From contig NZ_CAHS01000022.1 of the NCBI RefSeq assembly GCF_001050515.1, forward strand, positions 1-64,000: DNA of 64,000 bases. The letters are read 5' to 3'. The DNA comes from Erwinia piriflorinigrans CFBP 5888 (GTDB lineage Bacteria > Pseudomonadota > Gammaproteobacteria > Enterobacterales > Enterobacteriaceae). Below are positions 1 to 9,933 of the stretch, in pieces (positions within the stretch are counted from its first letter, which is position 1; each line of letters opens with the position of its first letter). Position numbers and translations under genes: made by a program. The notes under the pieces were generated by a model, which made no database searches, had not been told where the DNA came from, and saw only the letters and a list, made by a program, of their open reading frames with translations.

Positions 1-32
1 GGTAAGCCGTTGTTCCGTGTCGATGGAGGCGC

Positions 33-60
33 ATTATAGGGATCCGAATTTATTGCACAA
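33..60 (-). promoter_or_regulatory. rRNA operon P1 promoter (rrnD-like)
   Basis: Read on the minus strand there is a -35 TTGTGC (60-55), a 16-bp spacer and a perfect -10 TATAAT (38-33), followed at once by a GC-rich discriminator GCGCC. That discriminator is the hallmark of stringently controlled rRNA P1 promoters. A/T-rich sequence just upstream (about 61-85) fits an UP element. In E. coli the rrnD operon starts divergently from yrdA, the same arrangement as here. The rRNA genes themselves lie outside the window. Confidence 0.85.
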
Positions 61-219
61 GCCTTTTTACGATCTTTCTTTTTGACTGCTGGGTTTTCAC
101 TCTTTTTGCCGATAACTAAGGCAATTCGTACAATTTTAATGCGCTTTTTCCCGATTCATTGATCCTTGATCGTTCACGGCGCTATCCTGCAAAGATCGTT
201 TATATATAGAGAGAGAGCA

Positions 220-774
220 ATGAGCCAAAATATTCGTGCATACAAAGGCGTTCGCCCGCAACTGGGTAACCGGGTGATGATCGATCCCACCAGCGTGGTG
301 ATCGGCGATGTCACGCTGGCCGACGACGTCGGCATCTGGCCTTTGGTGGTGATCCGTGGCGACGTTAACCGGATTACTATAGGCAAACGTACCAATATTC
401 AGGATGGTAGCGTACTGCATCTTACCCATAAATCTGCCGACAGTCCTGAAGGTCACCCGCTGGTGATTGGCGAAGATGTTACCGTTGGCCATAAAGCGAT
501 GTTACACGGCTGTACTGTTGGTAACCGGGTACTGGTTGGGATGGGTTCAGTTCTGCTTGATGGAGTAATAGTAGAAGATGACGTGATGATTGGTGCCGGC
601 AGCCTGGTATCACCGGGTAAACGCCTGGAGCGTGGCTATCTCTACTTGGGCAGCCCGGCAAGGAAGGTACGTCCGCTGACGGAGGCTGAATTAAGTGGCC
701 TGGTCTATTCCGCCAATAACTATGTCCGTTGGAAAGACGACTATTTGTATGAGGAAAGCCAAACCCAGCCCTGA
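220..774 (+). CDS. yrdA: gamma-class carbonic anhydrase-like protein YrdA
   Basis: A 184-residue left-handed beta-helix protein built of hexapeptide repeats, the gamma-carbonic anhydrase/PaaY family. Candidate zinc ligands are H91 and H96 (spacing of five, as in the archaeal enzyme Cam) plus H67 or H70. The ATG at 220 is preferred over the in-frame upstream ATG at 166 because it gives the usual family N-terminus MSQNIRAY, the same length as E. coli YrdA, and follows a purine-rich GAGAGAGAG stretch. The 3' end overlaps the convergent yrdB by 34 bp. Physiological substrate is uncertain; several family members are weak or inactive as anhydrases. Confidence 0.9.
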   Translation: MSQNIRAYKGVRPQLGNRVMIDPTSVVIGDVTLADDVGIWPLVVIRGDVNRITIGKRTNIQDGSVLHLTHKSADSPEGHPLVIGEDVTVGHKAMLHGCTVGNRVLVGMGSVLLDGVIVEDDVMIGAGSLVSPGKRLERGYLYLGSPARKVRPLTEAELSGLVYSANNYVRWKDDYLYEESQTQP

Positions 775-1001
775 TCATCTTCCTGCTGATGCTGAATCGC
801 CCGTTCCGCCAGTTCTTCCAGCTCCCAGCGATTAAGGCGAAAACAGGCCAGAGCATCCCCTTCTTTATGAAAACGGCGAAGTAACTCTTCGCCGTTAATC
901 GCACAGGTCAACTGAAAACCATTAGCCTGCGCGCTAAAACACACCGCCTGCCTCGCCTCATCCCACCATTCGCGCTCCGGGAACTGAATGGCCTGATTCA
1001 C
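741..1001 (-). CDS. yrdB: conserved protein YrdB (DUF1488)
   Basis: An 86-residue protein matching YrdB: starts [11 protein letters not shown] and ends with the family signature EDDQGWVWL, plus four extra residues (SSYK). The GTG start at 1001 overlaps the aroE stop (GCGTGA), a coupling typical of this operon. A longer in-frame reading to 1064 would run back inside aroE and has no support. Function unknown; the family is a small DUF1488 protein found next to aroE in enterobacteria. Its last 34 bases are antisense to the end of yrdA. Confidence 0.85.
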   Translation of the reverse strand: MNQAIQFPEREWWDEARQAVCFSAQANGFQLTCAINGEELLRRFHKEGDALACFRLNRWELEELAERAIQHQQEDDQGWVWLSSYK

Positions 1002-1816
1002 GCCCCCATCTCCGCTTTGAGTACAGCGATCGCTGGCGTAATTTCCGGCATTATTCCGTGCCATAGCATAAAGGAATGTGCAGCCTGCCCCACCAGCATC
1101 CCTAACCCATCAGCCATTTGGGAAGATCCCTGCCGGCGGCACCATTGCAGGAACGGCGTGTCACCGATCTGATAGAACATGTCATAGCAGCGGGTATGCG
1201 CGCTGACCAGTCCGTCTGGAAGATCGGGTATTCCTCCCCCTACTCCGCTTGATGTGGCATTGATCACCAGATCAAACTGCCCTTTAGCGAGTTGCTCTTT
1301 GGCCACTGAATCGATACGCCCGCTGTGCTTAAAAAGCTGCGCCAAATCCTCTGCTTTTGCCTGGGTGCGATTAGTCACCGTCAGGCTGCAACCAAAGGAA
1401 AGCAGCGGAAGAATCACTCCGCGTGCTGCGCCGCCAGCACCGATCAACAGGATCCGGTCGTCAGGCTTGATCAGATCTAAGCGCTCAAGATCGCTCAACA
1501 GGCCGATGCCGTCGGTGTTATCGCCAACTAATCGTCCATCATCCAGCTTCTTGAGCGTATTAACCGCCCCGGACAGCGCCGCACGCTCGGTCAATTCATC
1601 GGCAAGCTCATAGGCCTGCTGTTTAAACGGCAGCGTCACATTGGCCCCCCGTCCATCTTTGGCGAAGAACGAACGCGCTACCTGTCCAAATTCATCAAGC
1701 GGCGCGCACAGGCTCTCATAAGGATGCGCAATACCCGTTTGATCAGCAAACAGCTGATGAATACGTGGTGATTTACTGTGACTAATCGGATTACCGATGA
1801 CGACGAAAGACGACAT
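998..1816 (-). CDS. aroE: shikimate dehydrogenase AroE
   Basis: A 272-residue NADP-dependent enzyme that reduces 3-dehydroshikimate to shikimate in aromatic amino-acid synthesis, cytosolic. Visible motifs: NPISHSKSP near residue 10 (shikimate-binding serines), [11 protein letters not shown] near 60 (catalytic lysine), NTDGIG near 100 (catalytic aspartate), the dinucleotide loop [12 protein letters not shown] near 125, and NRT about 150 for the NADP phosphate. It lies in a minus-strand operon 12 bases downstream of tsaC and overlaps yrdB. Confidence 0.97.
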   Translation of the reverse strand: MSSFVVIGNPISHSKSPRIHQLFADQTGIAHPYESLCAPLDEFGQVARSFFAKDGRGANVTLPFKQQAYELADELTERAALSGAVNTLKKLDDGRLVGDNTDGIGLLSDLERLDLIKPDDRILLIGAGGAARGVILPLLSFGCSLTVTNRTQAKAEDLAQLFKHSGRIDSVAKEQLAKGQFDLVINATSSGVGGGIPDLPDGLVSAHTRCYDMFYQIGDTPFLQWCRRQGSSQMADGLGMLVGQAAHSFMLWHGIMPEITPAIAVLKAEMGA

Positions 1817-1828
1817 AGTTTCCTCTAT

Positions 1829-2401
1829 TTATCCCTGGCGAATCAGTTCACCGGTTAACACATCGCGGATTTCCGATGGGTTGAGACGACCACCGGTCTC
1901 GCCGAGCAGAACCGGAAAATCGCTGCCAAACTGTTCCAGCACCTCTGCGGCATGACGGCAGGGCGGCAACCCGGTCAAATTGGCGCTGGTTGAAACCAGT
2001 GGCTTACCAAAAGCATCGCACAAAGCGATGACATCGGGATGATCGCTGACGCGTACAGCCAGAGTACTGAATCGCCCGGTTAACCAGCCCGGTGTGGTAC
2101 TACGTGCAGGCAATACCCATGTTACCGGGCCAGGCCAGCGAGAGAACATGCGCGCTTTCTGTTCAGTTGAAAGCTGTTCATCCGCAATCCAGGGGATCAG
2201 CTGCTGATAATCGGCAGCAATCAGGATCAATCCTTTCTCGACGGGGCGCTGCTTTAACGCCAGCAGCCGCATCACTGCGACTTCACAGTCAGGATCGCAG
2301 CCCAAGCCAAAAACCGCTTCGGTTGGATAGGCAATCACTTTCGCCTGAGATAGCTGTTCGACACACTGCGCCAATGAATCAACCACGGGGTTCTTCTTCA
2401 C
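1829..2401 (-). CDS. tsaC: threonylcarbamoyl-AMP synthase TsaC
   Basis: A 190-residue YrdC/Sua5-fold enzyme, the exact E. coli length. It makes L-threonylcarbamoyl-AMP from threonine, bicarbonate and ATP, the first step of the t6A37 modification of ANN-reading tRNAs. Conserved blocks seen: [41 protein letters not shown] and [14 protein letters not shown]. The start at 2401 lies inside the end of yrdD (23-base overlap), so the two are probably translationally coupled. Confidence 0.96.
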   Translation of the reverse strand: MKKNPVVDSLAQCVEQLSQAKVIAYPTEAVFGLGCDPDCEVAVMRLLALKQRPVEKGLILIAADYQQLIPWIADEQLSTEQKARMFSRWPGPVTWVLPARSTTPGWLTGRFSTLAVRVSDHPDVIALCDAFGKPLVSTSANLTGLPPCRHAAEVLEQFGSDFPVLLGETGGRLNPSEIRDVLTGELIRQG

Positions 2402-2948
2402 TACGGTTTCCTGATATTACGGGTTTGCCACAGGCTTTACTGGCGCAGGAACGCTTTGTTCCTCTCGCCGTTTTCTTCTCAATAAGCAGCGGGAACTGAC
2501 AAAATTCGCAGACGCCTTCCACCGGGTTGAAATTCACCGCAAACTGGCAGTCAGGGTAACGATCGCAGGCATGAAACGTTTTGCCGTAGCGCGAACGACG
2601 CTGAATCAGTTTACCGTTCTGACATTGTGGGCAGGCCAGCGTGGTTTCATCCGGCTTATCGATAGTTTCGGTGTGATCGCATTCAGGGTAATCGTCACAG
2701 GCGACAAACATACCGTAGCGCCCCTGACGCAGCACAAGCCCACCACCGCACTGCGGGCAGAGCTGCCCATCGAGCACTTTAATAATGTGCCCTTCAGCCT
2801 GGCTTTTCAGCGGTCGAATGAAGTCGCATGCGGGATACTGTGGGCAACCAAGAAAAGCGCCGTGTTTCCCGGAGCGAATAACCAGTTCTGCCCCACACTG
2901 GGGGCAGGGTTCATTTTTTCGCGCAGCGAAAAGCGCAGTTTTATTCAT
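2379..2948 (-). CDS. yrdD: topoisomerase-type zinc-ribbon protein YrdD
   Basis: A 189-residue protein of three to four C4 zinc ribbons like those at the C-terminus of topoisomerase I (CPQCG...[18 protein letters not shown]...[15 protein letters not shown]...CDRYPDCQ) plus a last CxxC pair. The ATG at 2948 gives the family start [13 protein letters not shown]; a longer frame to 3038 would overlap smg. It lacks any topoisomerase catalytic domain, so it is not a truncated enzyme but the known stand-alone family. Biochemical role unknown; nucleic-acid binding is inferred. Confidence 0.9.
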   Translation of the reverse strand: MNKTALFAARKNEPCPQCGAELVIRSGKHGAFLGCPQYPACDFIRPLKSQAEGHIIKVLDGQLCPQCGGGLVLRQGRYGMFVACDDYPECDHTETIDKPDETTLACPQCQNGKLIQRRSRYGKTFHACDRYPDCQFAVNFNPVEGVCEFCQFPLLIEKKTARGTKRSCASKACGKPVISGNRSEEEPRG

Positions 2949-2973
2949 AACGTTGTTTACACTAAGGCAATCT

Positions 2974-3447
2974 TCAGTGCAGCATTCCTTCATTGGCGTC
3001 GAAAAGCAGTTCTTCCATTTGTTGATAGGCATTTTCACATCCTGGGATGTTAAACAGCACCATCAACACCACCCATTTCAGATCGTCCAGATCGAACTCA
3101 AGGGTATCAAGCGCCATGATACGTTCGATAACCATTTCCCGCGTTTCCAGATTCAGGACCTGAATTTGCTCCAGGAACAGAATAAATCCACGACAGTTGG
3201 CATCCAAACGCTGACTCTCTTCCTCGGTATAGATACGCATGGACAGCGGATCGCTAGTCAGCAGAATCGGGGCAACCAGTCCGTCCTGATAGTCTGCCAA
3301 CTTTTCCAGCCAGTTCAACGCATTATAAATATCTTCACGATGAAAGCCTGCATCAGATAAATCATCAGTTAACTTATCCTGATCCACACGCATTTCTGCC
3401 TCATTGTGGATATAGGTTTCAAATAGGTACATTAGTACGTCGAACAT
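2974..3447 (-). CDS. smg: Smg family protein
   Basis: A 157-residue protein, same length as E. coli Smg, beginning [16 protein letters not shown] and rich in acidic residues. The family (DUF494) sits next to dprA in most gamma- and betaproteobacteria; its function is not established. Its first 29 bases overlap the end of dprA, as in E. coli, which points to coupled translation. Confidence 0.93.
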   Translation of the reverse strand: MFDVLMYLFETYIHNEAEMRVDQDKLTDDLSDAGFHREDIYNALNWLEKLADYQDGLVAPILLTSDPLSMRIYTEEESQRLDANCRGFILFLEQIQVLNLETREMVIERIMALDTLEFDLDDLKWVVLMVLFNIPGCENAYQQMEELLFDANEGMLH

Positions 3448-4543
3448 GGCTTGCCCTCCTCAATCGGACATAGCCGCCGGGTACAGCTGCGATCCATCCT
3501 GCTAACTCCAACTCAAGCAACTTAGCTACGATAGCTGGCACAGGTTGGCCGGCACGTTCAGCGACGACGTCAACAGGTGTAACCTCATCTCCTACGTTAG
3601 CCAACACATCGGGAAATGGCAATGAGGGATTGCTATACACCGCTGAATTGTGTGTCTCTGTGGCGGAAACAGGTAACCATGTAAAGTCGTTGTGCATCTC
3701 TTCCAGAATATTATCAGGATGCGCTACCAATAATGCCCCCTGCTGGATTAGCCAGTGCGTTCCTTCACTGCCCGGATTGCCCAGCGCTCCGGGCAATGCG
3801 TAGACGTCACGGTTCTGTTCCAATGCCAACTTTGCGGTCACCAGTGAACCACTGCGTAAAGTCGCTTCTACCACCAGAACGCCACGGCTCAGGCCGCTGA
3901 TAATTCGATTGCGACGGGGGAAATGAGCAGGCAACGGTTTAACTGATAGTGGAAACTCAGAAACCAGCGCCCCGCCGCTATCAATGATTTGCTGGGCCAA
4001 TATTTGATGCTGTCGTGGGTAAATCACCTCCAGCCCACTCCCCAGTACCGCAAGGGTCTTTCCCTCCACTTCCAGCGCCGCACGATGGGCAATGCCATCA
4101 ATCCCTAATGCCAGTCCGCTGGTTATGGTCAAACCACTCAAGGCCAGTGCCTGACTGAACCAGCTGCCCCACTCACGACCGTAGTGCGAACAGTGGCGGC
4201 TGCCAACGATCGCCAACTGCGGTGATGCCAGTAATGTCGGATCGCCCGCGACAAAAAGCATCAAGGGAAAATGACTGATGTTTTTGAGCTGTTCAGGATA
4301 GCAGGGGCTATATGGCGTTAAGAAATGATGCAGGGGTGATTCCAGCCAGCGAAAAGTCTGCGCAATGATATGCTCATCGTAATTAAAGAATGCCCGTTGT
4401 TGTAAAACAGATAACCCCAATGATGCAAGATGACGCATACCGGGCGTGGTAAAACTCAATAGCTTGCTGATTAAAGCAAGACGCTGTTGACTGTTTATTC
4501 CGGACACCCCTGAAAGCCTCAACGCACACTCGACTGGCGACAT
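3419..4543 (-). CDS. dprA: DNA-processing protein DprA/Smf
   Basis: A 374-residue Rossmann-like protein, exactly the E. coli length with the start chosen at 4543. AGGGAG lies six bases ahead of that ATG, better than the ATG at 4549 or the frame to 4603. In competent bacteria DprA binds incoming single-stranded DNA and loads RecA. Motifs: [60 protein letters not shown]; the last ~70 residues form the winged-helix domain ([19 protein letters not shown]). It is divergent from def. Confidence 0.94.
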   Translation of the reverse strand: MSPVECALRLSGVSGINSQQRLALISKLLSFTTPGMRHLASLGLSVLQQRAFFNYDEHIIAQTFRWLESPLHHFLTPYSPCYPEQLKNISHFPLMLFVAGDPTLLASPQLAIVGSRHCSHYGREWGSWFSQALALSGLTITSGLALGIDGIAHRAALEVEGKTLAVLGSGLEVIYPRQHQILAQQIIDSGGALVSEFPLSVKPLPAHFPRRNRIISGLSRGVLVVEATLRSGSLVTAKLALEQNRDVYALPGALGNPGSEGTHWLIQQGALLVAHPDNILEEMHNDFTWLPVSATETHNSAVYSNPSLPFPDVLANVGDEVTPVDVVAERAGQPVPAIVAKLLELELAGWIAAVPGGYVRLRRASHVRRTNVPI

Positions 4544-4671
4544 GATCATCTCCCTGTTTTTGCCTCCCTTCTCCCTGAAGGTTAACGTCTGGAATGCTGT
4601 CAATCGTCGCGCGAAATGTCTACAATGAGAGGTATAAATCTTTCAACCCTTGAATACAGATCTGGAAAGTT

Positions 4672-5181
4672 ATGTCCGTTTTGCAGGTATTACATTTTCC
4701 TGACGAGCGCCTGCGCATCGTTGCGAAACCCGTTAAAGAAGTGAATGCGAATATTCAGCGTATCGTCGATGATATGTTTGAAACCATGTACGCAGAGGAA
4801 GGCATTGGGCTGGCCGCGACACAGGTCGATATCCATCAGCGCATTATCGTTATCGACGTATCAGAGAATCGTGATGAGCGCCTGGTGTTGATCAACCCGG
4901 AACTGCTGGAAAAGAGCGGTGAAACGGGTATCGAAGAAGGCTGCCTGTCCATTCCCGAACAGCGTGCGCTGGTTCCCCGTGCCGAGAAAGTTAAAATTCG
5001 GGCACTGGATCGTGAAGGGAACAGCTTCGAGCTTGAAGCAGATGACCTGCTGGCCATTTGTATTCAGCATGAGATGGATCACCTGGTCGGCAAGCTGTTC
5101 ATTGATTATCTGTCGCCAATGAAACGTCAGCGCATCCGTCAGAAGCTGGAAAAACTGTATCGTCAGAGCGCACGCGACTAA
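4672..5181 (+). CDS. def: peptide deformylase
   Basis: A 169-residue metalloenzyme that removes the formyl group from nascent protein N-termini. All three family motifs are present: GIGLAATQ (about 44), EGCLSIPE (cysteine metal ligand, about 91) and QHEMDHLVG (two histidine ligands and the catalytic glutamate, about 133-137). First gene of a plus-strand cluster def-fmt-rsmB-trkA; the fmt start follows after 23 bases, so deformylase and formyltransferase are made together. Confidence 0.97.
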   Translation: MSVLQVLHFPDERLRIVAKPVKEVNANIQRIVDDMFETMYAEEGIGLAATQVDIHQRIIVIDVSENRDERLVLINPELLEKSGETGIEEGCLSIPEQRALVPRAEKVKIRALDREGNSFELEADDLLAICIQHEMDHLVGKLFIDYLSPMKRQRIRQKLEKLYRQSARD

Positions 5182-5204
5182 GTTCGTTGACTGAAGGGTA
5201 AAAC

Positions 5205-6152
5205 GTGTCCGAATCATTGAAAATCATTTTTGCCGGCACCCCCGACTTTGCAGCGCGTCATCTTGACGCGCTGCTCTCTTCCGGGCATCAGGTGCTTGGC
5301 GTCTTCACCCAACCCGATCGCCCTGCGGGTCGAGGTAACAAGGTTACCGCAAGCCCGGTAAAACAGCTGGCTGAACAGCACAACATACCTGTCTTTCAAC
5401 CTCAATCGTTGCGTCTTGAAGAAAATCAGCAGCGGGTCGCCGCACTGAACGCCGACGTGATGGTGGTGGTTGCCTACGGGCTGATACTGCCTAAAATCGT
5501 GCTGGAGATGCCGCGCCTCGGCTGCATCAACGTACACGGCTCTCTGCTGCCACGCTGGCGTGGTGCCGCACCGATCCAGCGCTCACTATGGGCAGGTGAC
5601 GCCGAGACGGGAGTGACCATCATGCAGATGGATGTCGGGCTGGATACCGGCGATATGCTGCACAAGCTGTCCTGTCCGATCGAAGACGCTGATACCAGCG
5701 CCACGTTGTACGGTAAATTAGCCGATCTCGGCCCCGCTGGTCTGCTAACCACGCTGGCACAGCTGGCAAGCGGCAGCGCCCGGCCACAGGTGCAGGACGA
5801 ATCCCTGGTTAGCTACGCGGAAAAACTCAGTAAAGAAGAGGCCCGCCTCGACTGGTCGCTTTCCGCACAGCAGCTGGAACGCTGTATACGTGCCTTTAAT
5901 CCCTGGCCCGTAAGCTACTTTGTGATTGATGAGCAACCGGTGAAAGTATGGAAAGCTTCCGTGCTGCCTGCTGTCAATGGCCATCAGCCGGGCGAGATCT
6001 TGCTGGCCGATAAGCACGGTATTCAAGTTGTCACTGCCGACGGCGTGCTAAATATTGAAGAGTTACAGCCCGCAGGTAAAAAAGCGATGAAGGCTCAAGA
6101 CCTGCTTAATTCCCGCCGTGAATGGTTTACCCCTGGCAATATTATTGCCTGA
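5205..6152 (+). CDS. fmt: methionyl-tRNA formyltransferase
   Basis: A 315-residue enzyme that formylates Met-tRNA(fMet) with 10-formyl-THF. The N-terminal Rossmann domain has the catalytic region [19 protein letters not shown] (Asn, His, SLLP loop) and the catalytic Asp in DVGLDTGDM; the C-terminal OB-fold runs from about residue 210. The start is GTG at 5205, which gives the family N-terminus [16 protein letters not shown]. It is the partner of the upstream def in the formylation cycle. Confidence 0.97.
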   Translation: MSESLKIIFAGTPDFAARHLDALLSSGHQVLGVFTQPDRPAGRGNKVTASPVKQLAEQHNIPVFQPQSLRLEENQQRVAALNADVMVVVAYGLILPKIVLEMPRLGCINVHGSLLPRWRGAAPIQRSLWAGDAETGVTIMQMDVGLDTGDMLHKLSCPIEDADTSATLYGKLADLGPAGLLTTLAQLASGSARPQVQDESLVSYAEKLSKEEARLDWSLSAQQLERCIRAFNPWPVSYFVIDEQPVKVWKASVLPAVNGHQPGEILLADKHGIQVVTADGVLNIEELQPAGKKAMKAQDLLNSRREWFTPGNIIA

Positions 6153-6158
6153 TACGTT

Positions 6159-6178
6159 GCCCGGCCACGATGCCGGGC
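6159..6178. other. GC-rich stem-loop between fmt and rsmB
   Basis: A 7-bp perfect stem GCCCGGC/GCCGGGC with a 6-base loop just after the fmt stop. No run of T follows, so it is not a convincing intrinsic terminator. It may act as an mRNA processing or 3'-protecting structure within the def-fmt-rsmB transcript. Confidence 0.4.
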
Positions 6179-6201
6179 CATCGTCAGAATTGTGAATCCC
6201 A

Positions 6202-7491
6202 ATGAAAAAAATGACTAATTTACGCTGCATCGCCGCTCAGACTATTGAGAAGGTTGTCGAACAGGGGCAGTCGCTGAGTCACGTTCTGCCTGCTGCGCAA
6301 AAAAGCGTTGGCGACAAAGATGCCGCACTGCTACAGGAACTTTGCTACGGCGTATTGCGTACTCTGCCGCAGCTGGAGTGGATTATCAGCAGGCTGATGT
6401 CGCGCCCAATGACCGGCAAACAGCGGGCGATCCATTTCCTGATCATGGTTGGGCTCTACCAGTTGATGTTCACACGCATTCCGTCCCATGCTGCACTGGC
6501 AGAAACGGTGGAAGGTGCCGTTGCACTTAAACGCCCGCAGCTGAAAGGACTGATTAACGGCGTTCTGCGCCAGTTCCAGCGTCAGCAGGACGAACTGATG
6601 CAACAAATGAACGATGGTGATCAGCAGTATCTACATCCCAAATGGTTGCTGGAACGCCTGAGGCGCGCCTGGCCGGGCCAGTGGCAACGAATTGTGGAGG
6701 CTAATAATCAGAGACCGCCGATGTGGCTGCGCGTTAACCGCCAGCACCACAGCCGGGATGCCTGGCTGGCTTTGCTGGAGGAGAGCGGCAAACAGGCTTT
6801 TGCTCACCCTCAGCACGGCGATGCGCTACGGCTGGAGTTCCCCTGCGCCGTCGGCCAGCTTCCGGGATTCGACCAGGGCTGGGTCACCGTGCAGGATGCC
6901 TCTGCTCAGGGATGCGTGGCGCTGCTCGCTCCCCAAAACGGCGAGGTTATACTCGATCTTTGTGCTGCCCCTGGGGGAAAAACCACCCATATTCTGGAGG
7001 CTGCACCGCAGGCAAAGGTATTAGCAGTAGACGTTGATGCCCAACGTTTGGCAAGAGTGACTGAAAATCTACAACGGCTTAATATGCAGGCAGAGGTTAA
7101 GCTGGGTGATGGGCGAACACCCGCTGCATGGTGCGATGATACTCAATTCGATCGTATCCTGCTGGATGCTCCCTGCTCAGCCACGGGGGTAATCCGCCGT
7201 CATCCGGATATTAAATGGTTACGCCGCGATCGCGATATCGCGGAGCTGGCAGCGCTACAACAGCAAATCTTGGATGCCGTCTGGCCACATCTGAAGCCCG
7301 GAGGCACGTTGCTGTACGCAACCTGCTCGGTGCTGCCTGAAGAGAACCATATGCAGATCGGTCAGTTTCTGCAACGTCATGCCAATGCATCGTTGGTTGA
7401 AACAGGCGATCTGACCCAACCTGGCATCCAGGTGTTTCCGCAGGCAGATGGCGGTGATGGTTTCTACTACGCGAAATTGGTAAAACAGTAA
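6202..7491 (+). CDS. rsmB: 16S rRNA m5C967 methyltransferase RsmB
   Basis: A 429-residue RNA methyltransferase that makes 5-methylcytosine 967 in 16S rRNA. The N-terminal ~140 residues are a NusB-like RNA-binding domain ([21 protein letters not shown]). The catalytic domain has the SAM loop [12 protein letters not shown], the motif [17 protein letters not shown] and the second cysteine in [13 protein letters not shown], the two-cysteine arrangement typical of m5C enzymes. Downstream of fmt in the same orientation. Confidence 0.96.
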   Translation: MKKMTNLRCIAAQTIEKVVEQGQSLSHVLPAAQKSVGDKDAALLQELCYGVLRTLPQLEWIISRLMSRPMTGKQRAIHFLIMVGLYQLMFTRIPSHAALAETVEGAVALKRPQLKGLINGVLRQFQRQQDELMQQMNDGDQQYLHPKWLLERLRRAWPGQWQRIVEANNQRPPMWLRVNRQHHSRDAWLALLEESGKQAFAHPQHGDALRLEFPCAVGQLPGFDQGWVTVQDASAQGCVALLAPQNGEVILDLCAAPGGKTTHILEAAPQAKVLAVDVDAQRLARVTENLQRLNMQAEVKLGDGRTPAAWCDDTQFDRILLDAPCSATGVIRRHPDIKWLRRDRDIAELAALQQQILDAVWPHLKPGGTLLYATCSVLPEENHMQIGQFLQRHANASLVETGDLTQPGIQVFPQADGGDGFYYAKLVKQ

Positions 7492-7549
7492 CAGAGGTGG
7501 TGCGCTAAACTGCACCACAATCGAAGCAAAACCAACAGACTGAAGCTCA

Positions 7550-8926
7550 ATGAAAATTATCATTCTTGGTGCAGGACAGGTCGGCGGTACGCTTGCTGAA
7601 AACCTGGTCGGTGAAAATAACGATATTACTCTGGTGGATACCGATACGCTGCGCCTGCGTCAGTTACAAGATAAGTTCGATCTGCGCGTCGTTCATGGGC
7701 ACGGCTCTCATCCGCGCGTATTGCGGGAAGCCGGCGCGGAGGATGCGGATATGCTGGTGGCGGTCACCAGCTCCGACGAAACGAATATGGTGGCCTGCCA
7801 GGTCGCCTATTCACTGTTCAATACGCCTAATCGTATTGCTCGTATCCGCGCGCCGGATTACATACGCGATGCCGACAGGTTATTTATTCCTGAAGCAGTG
7901 CCCATCGACCACCTTATCTCTCCCGAACAGCTGGTAATAGACAATATTTATCGCCTGATTGAATACCCGGGAGCGCTACAGGTGGTTAATTTTGCCGAAG
8001 GTAAAGTCAGTCTCGCGGTAGTCAAAGCCTATTACGGCGGCCCGCTGGTGGGCAATGCCCTGTCGGTAATGCGTGAACATATGCCACACATAGATACCCG
8101 TGTTGCCGCCATTTTCCGTCAGGATCGTCCAATCCGCCCTCAGGGTTCAACCATTATTGAAGCGGGCGATGAAGTCTTCTTTATCGCAGCCAGTCAGCAC
8201 ATTCGCGCCGTGATGAGTGAGTATCAACGCCTGGAAAAACCTTATAAGCGCATTATGATTGTCGGCGGCGGAAACATTGGATTCGGCCTGGCCCAACGGC
8301 TGGAAAAACATTATAGCGTCAAGCTGATCGAACGCGATCAACAGCGTGCAGCAGAGCTGGCTGAAAATTTGCAGAACACGATTGTATTTTACGGCGATGC
8401 TTCCGATCAGGAGCTGCTGGCGGAAGAGCACGTCGATCAGATCGATCTGTTTATTGCGATAACCAATGATGATGAAGCCAATATCATGTCCGCGATGCTG
8501 GCAAAGCGTATGGGGGCGAAAAAAGCGATGGTGTTAATCCAGCGTCGCGCCTATGTCGACCTTGTGCAGGGTAGTGTGATCGATATTGCCATTTCCCCAC
8601 AGCAGGCGACGATTTCTGCTCTGCTCGGGCACGTACGTAAAGCTGATATCGTTGGCGTATCTTCTCTACGCCGTGGTGTGGCGGAGGCCATTGAAGCGAT
8701 TGCACATGGCGAAGAGTCCACCTCAAAAGTCGTTGGTCGCCAGATTGATGATATTAAGCTCCCTCCGGGTACTATCATTGGTGCGGTGGTGCGTGGTGAT
8801 GATGTTATCATTGCTAATGACAATCTTCGCATTGAGCAGGGCGACCACGTCATTATGTTCCTCACCGACAAGAAGTTCGTGCCTGATGTTGAGAGACTTT
8901 TCCAGCCAAGCCCGTTCTTCCTTTAA
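7550..8926 (+). CDS. trkA: Trk K+ uptake regulatory subunit TrkA
   Basis: A 458-residue peripheral membrane protein that gates the TrkH/TrkG potassium channels. It has the duplicated architecture of the family: two NAD-binding RCK-N domains with glycine loops [15 protein letters not shown] (residue 3 on) and [15 protein letters not shown] (about 235), each followed by an RCK-C domain, the last ending [20 protein letters not shown]. The channel subunit gene is not in the window. Confidence 0.97.
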   Translation: MKIIILGAGQVGGTLAENLVGENNDITLVDTDTLRLRQLQDKFDLRVVHGHGSHPRVLREAGAEDADMLVAVTSSDETNMVACQVAYSLFNTPNRIARIRAPDYIRDADRLFIPEAVPIDHLISPEQLVIDNIYRLIEYPGALQVVNFAEGKVSLAVVKAYYGGPLVGNALSVMREHMPHIDTRVAAIFRQDRPIRPQGSTIIEAGDEVFFIAASQHIRAVMSEYQRLEKPYKRIMIVGGGNIGFGLAQRLEKHYSVKLIERDQQRAAELAENLQNTIVFYGDASDQELLAEEHVDQIDLFIAITNDDEANIMSAMLAKRMGAKKAMVLIQRRAYVDLVQGSVIDIAISPQQATISALLGHVRKADIVGVSSLRRGVAEAIEAIAHGEESTSKVVGRQIDDIKLPPGTIIGAVVRGDDVIIANDNLRIEQGDHVIMFLTDKKFVPDVERLFQPSPFFL

Positions 8927-9066
8927 TCCTGGTTTTACCATTTTCACGCCCGGCTGCCATGACGGGAAAGCTAATTGGCACTCAATTCACATTTATTTGT
9001 GATCTTCATGGCAAAACGACTATCGTTTGTTAGACTTTAAGAATAATTTAAGGGAAGGAGATAAAA

Positions 9067-9480
9067 ATGAGTATGTTCAAAGAGTTTCGCGATTTCGCTA
9101 TGCGCGGCAACGTAGTTGATTTGGCAGTCGGTGTTATCATCGGTGCTGCTTTTGGCAAAATCGTCTCCTCATTGGTGGCAAACATCATTATGCCGCCTTT
9201 GGGTTTGCTGATTGGTGGCGTTGATTTCAAACAATTTAGCTGGATATTAAAGCCCGCTGATGGTGCAGCACCTGCGGTAGTGATGGAATATGGCGTGTTT
9301 TTGCAGACGGTATTTGATTTTGTCATCGTCGCGTTTGCCATTTTTATGGCCATCAAGCTGATGAACAGGCTTTATACGAAGAAAGAGGTTGAGAAGCCTG
9401 TGGCAAAACCTTCTGCTGAAGAGACGCTGTTGAGTGAAATCCGTGATTTGCTAAAAGAGCAGAACGGTAAAACTCAGTAA
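9067..9480 (+). CDS. mscL: large-conductance mechanosensitive channel MscL
   Basis: A 137-residue inner-membrane channel that opens on hypo-osmotic shock. Two membrane helices are evident (about 15-45, starting [17 protein letters not shown], and about 75-100, [18 protein letters not shown]), with the N-terminal amphipathic helix [12 protein letters not shown] and a charged C-terminal helix. A strong AAGGAG site precedes the ATG. Expressed after trkA; an intrinsic terminator follows at 9529. Confidence 0.97.
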   Translation: MSMFKEFRDFAMRGNVVDLAVGVIIGAAFGKIVSSLVANIIMPPLGLLIGGVDFKQFSWILKPADGAAPAVVMEYGVFLQTVFDFVIVAFAIFMAIKLMNRLYTKKEVEKPVAKPSAEETLLSEIRDLLKEQNGKTQ

Positions 9481-9528
9481 TGATTTGGCAGCCAGTAGCC
9501 AACGTGATAACAAGATAAATTATTCCAT

Positions 9529-9559
9529 CCCTGTGAGCATTTAGCTGACAGGGTTTTTT
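9529..9559 (+). terminator. intrinsic terminator after mscL
   Basis: CCCTGT and ACAGGG pair across a 13-base loop and are followed directly by six T residues (9554-9559). It lies 50 bases past the mscL stop and separates the conserved block from the accessory gene at 9934. Confidence 0.75.
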
Positions 9560-9815
9560 ATTTCCCCGCATTATGCCTGTCACGTCAAAAAACGCATTGT
9601 CAGCTTCGCTGTCATTCTGAACGACGCGATATAACGGTATAAGTCCTCACATATCAGAGACGTCCGTCACCGGATATCCACCGTTGTGGAGGCCGCAGGA
9701 TCGTGCAATGGCAGAATCGTTCTTCACTTCGCAAAGATAAGAGTTTGTCAGAAAACGGGCCAATAAAACCCAGCGTCTGGCTCTAATAGCTATCTTCCAT
9801 TACATTATTGATTCC
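9560..9815. other. non-coding stretch upstream of the accessory gene
   Basis: I find no ORF with a ribosome site, tRNA, obvious repeat or insertion-sequence end in this stretch. It lies between the mscL terminator and the candidate hrp box, where E. coli has only a short gap before arfA/zntR, so it is probably part of the inserted DNA. Confidence 0.5.
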
Positions 9816-9841
9816 GAAACCGATCCCATTACCACAACCAC
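9816..9841 (+). promoter_or_regulatory. candidate hrp box (HrpL sigma factor promoter)
   Basis: GAAACC (9816-9821), a 16-base spacer, then CCAC (9838-9841) followed by GTCA. The hrp box bound by the ECF sigma factor HrpL in Erwinia and Pseudomonas is GGAACC-N15/16-CCAC-NNA. The match is 5 of 6 in the first block, a full CCAC and the right spacing; the A after CCAC is one base further out than usual. It lies 92 bases ahead of the ATG at 9934. This is pattern matching by eye and could arise by chance. Confidence 0.5.
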
Positions 9842-9933
9842 GTCATAGGCCTCAGTATTGAAGCCTTCGGACAGGTCTCGCCATAAGGACAGAATTGCTG
9901 CCAACGATAAGCTCAAACTAAAGGAGTAGTATC

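Noticed and set aside
136-492. Minus-strand ORF of 118 codons over the start of yrdA
   Set aside because: It lies entirely antisense to a clearly conserved gene, has no ribosome site and no recognisable domain.
2379-2948. yrdD as a truncated topoisomerase I gene
   Set aside because: The stand-alone zinc-ribbon protein of this size and place is normal in enterobacteria.
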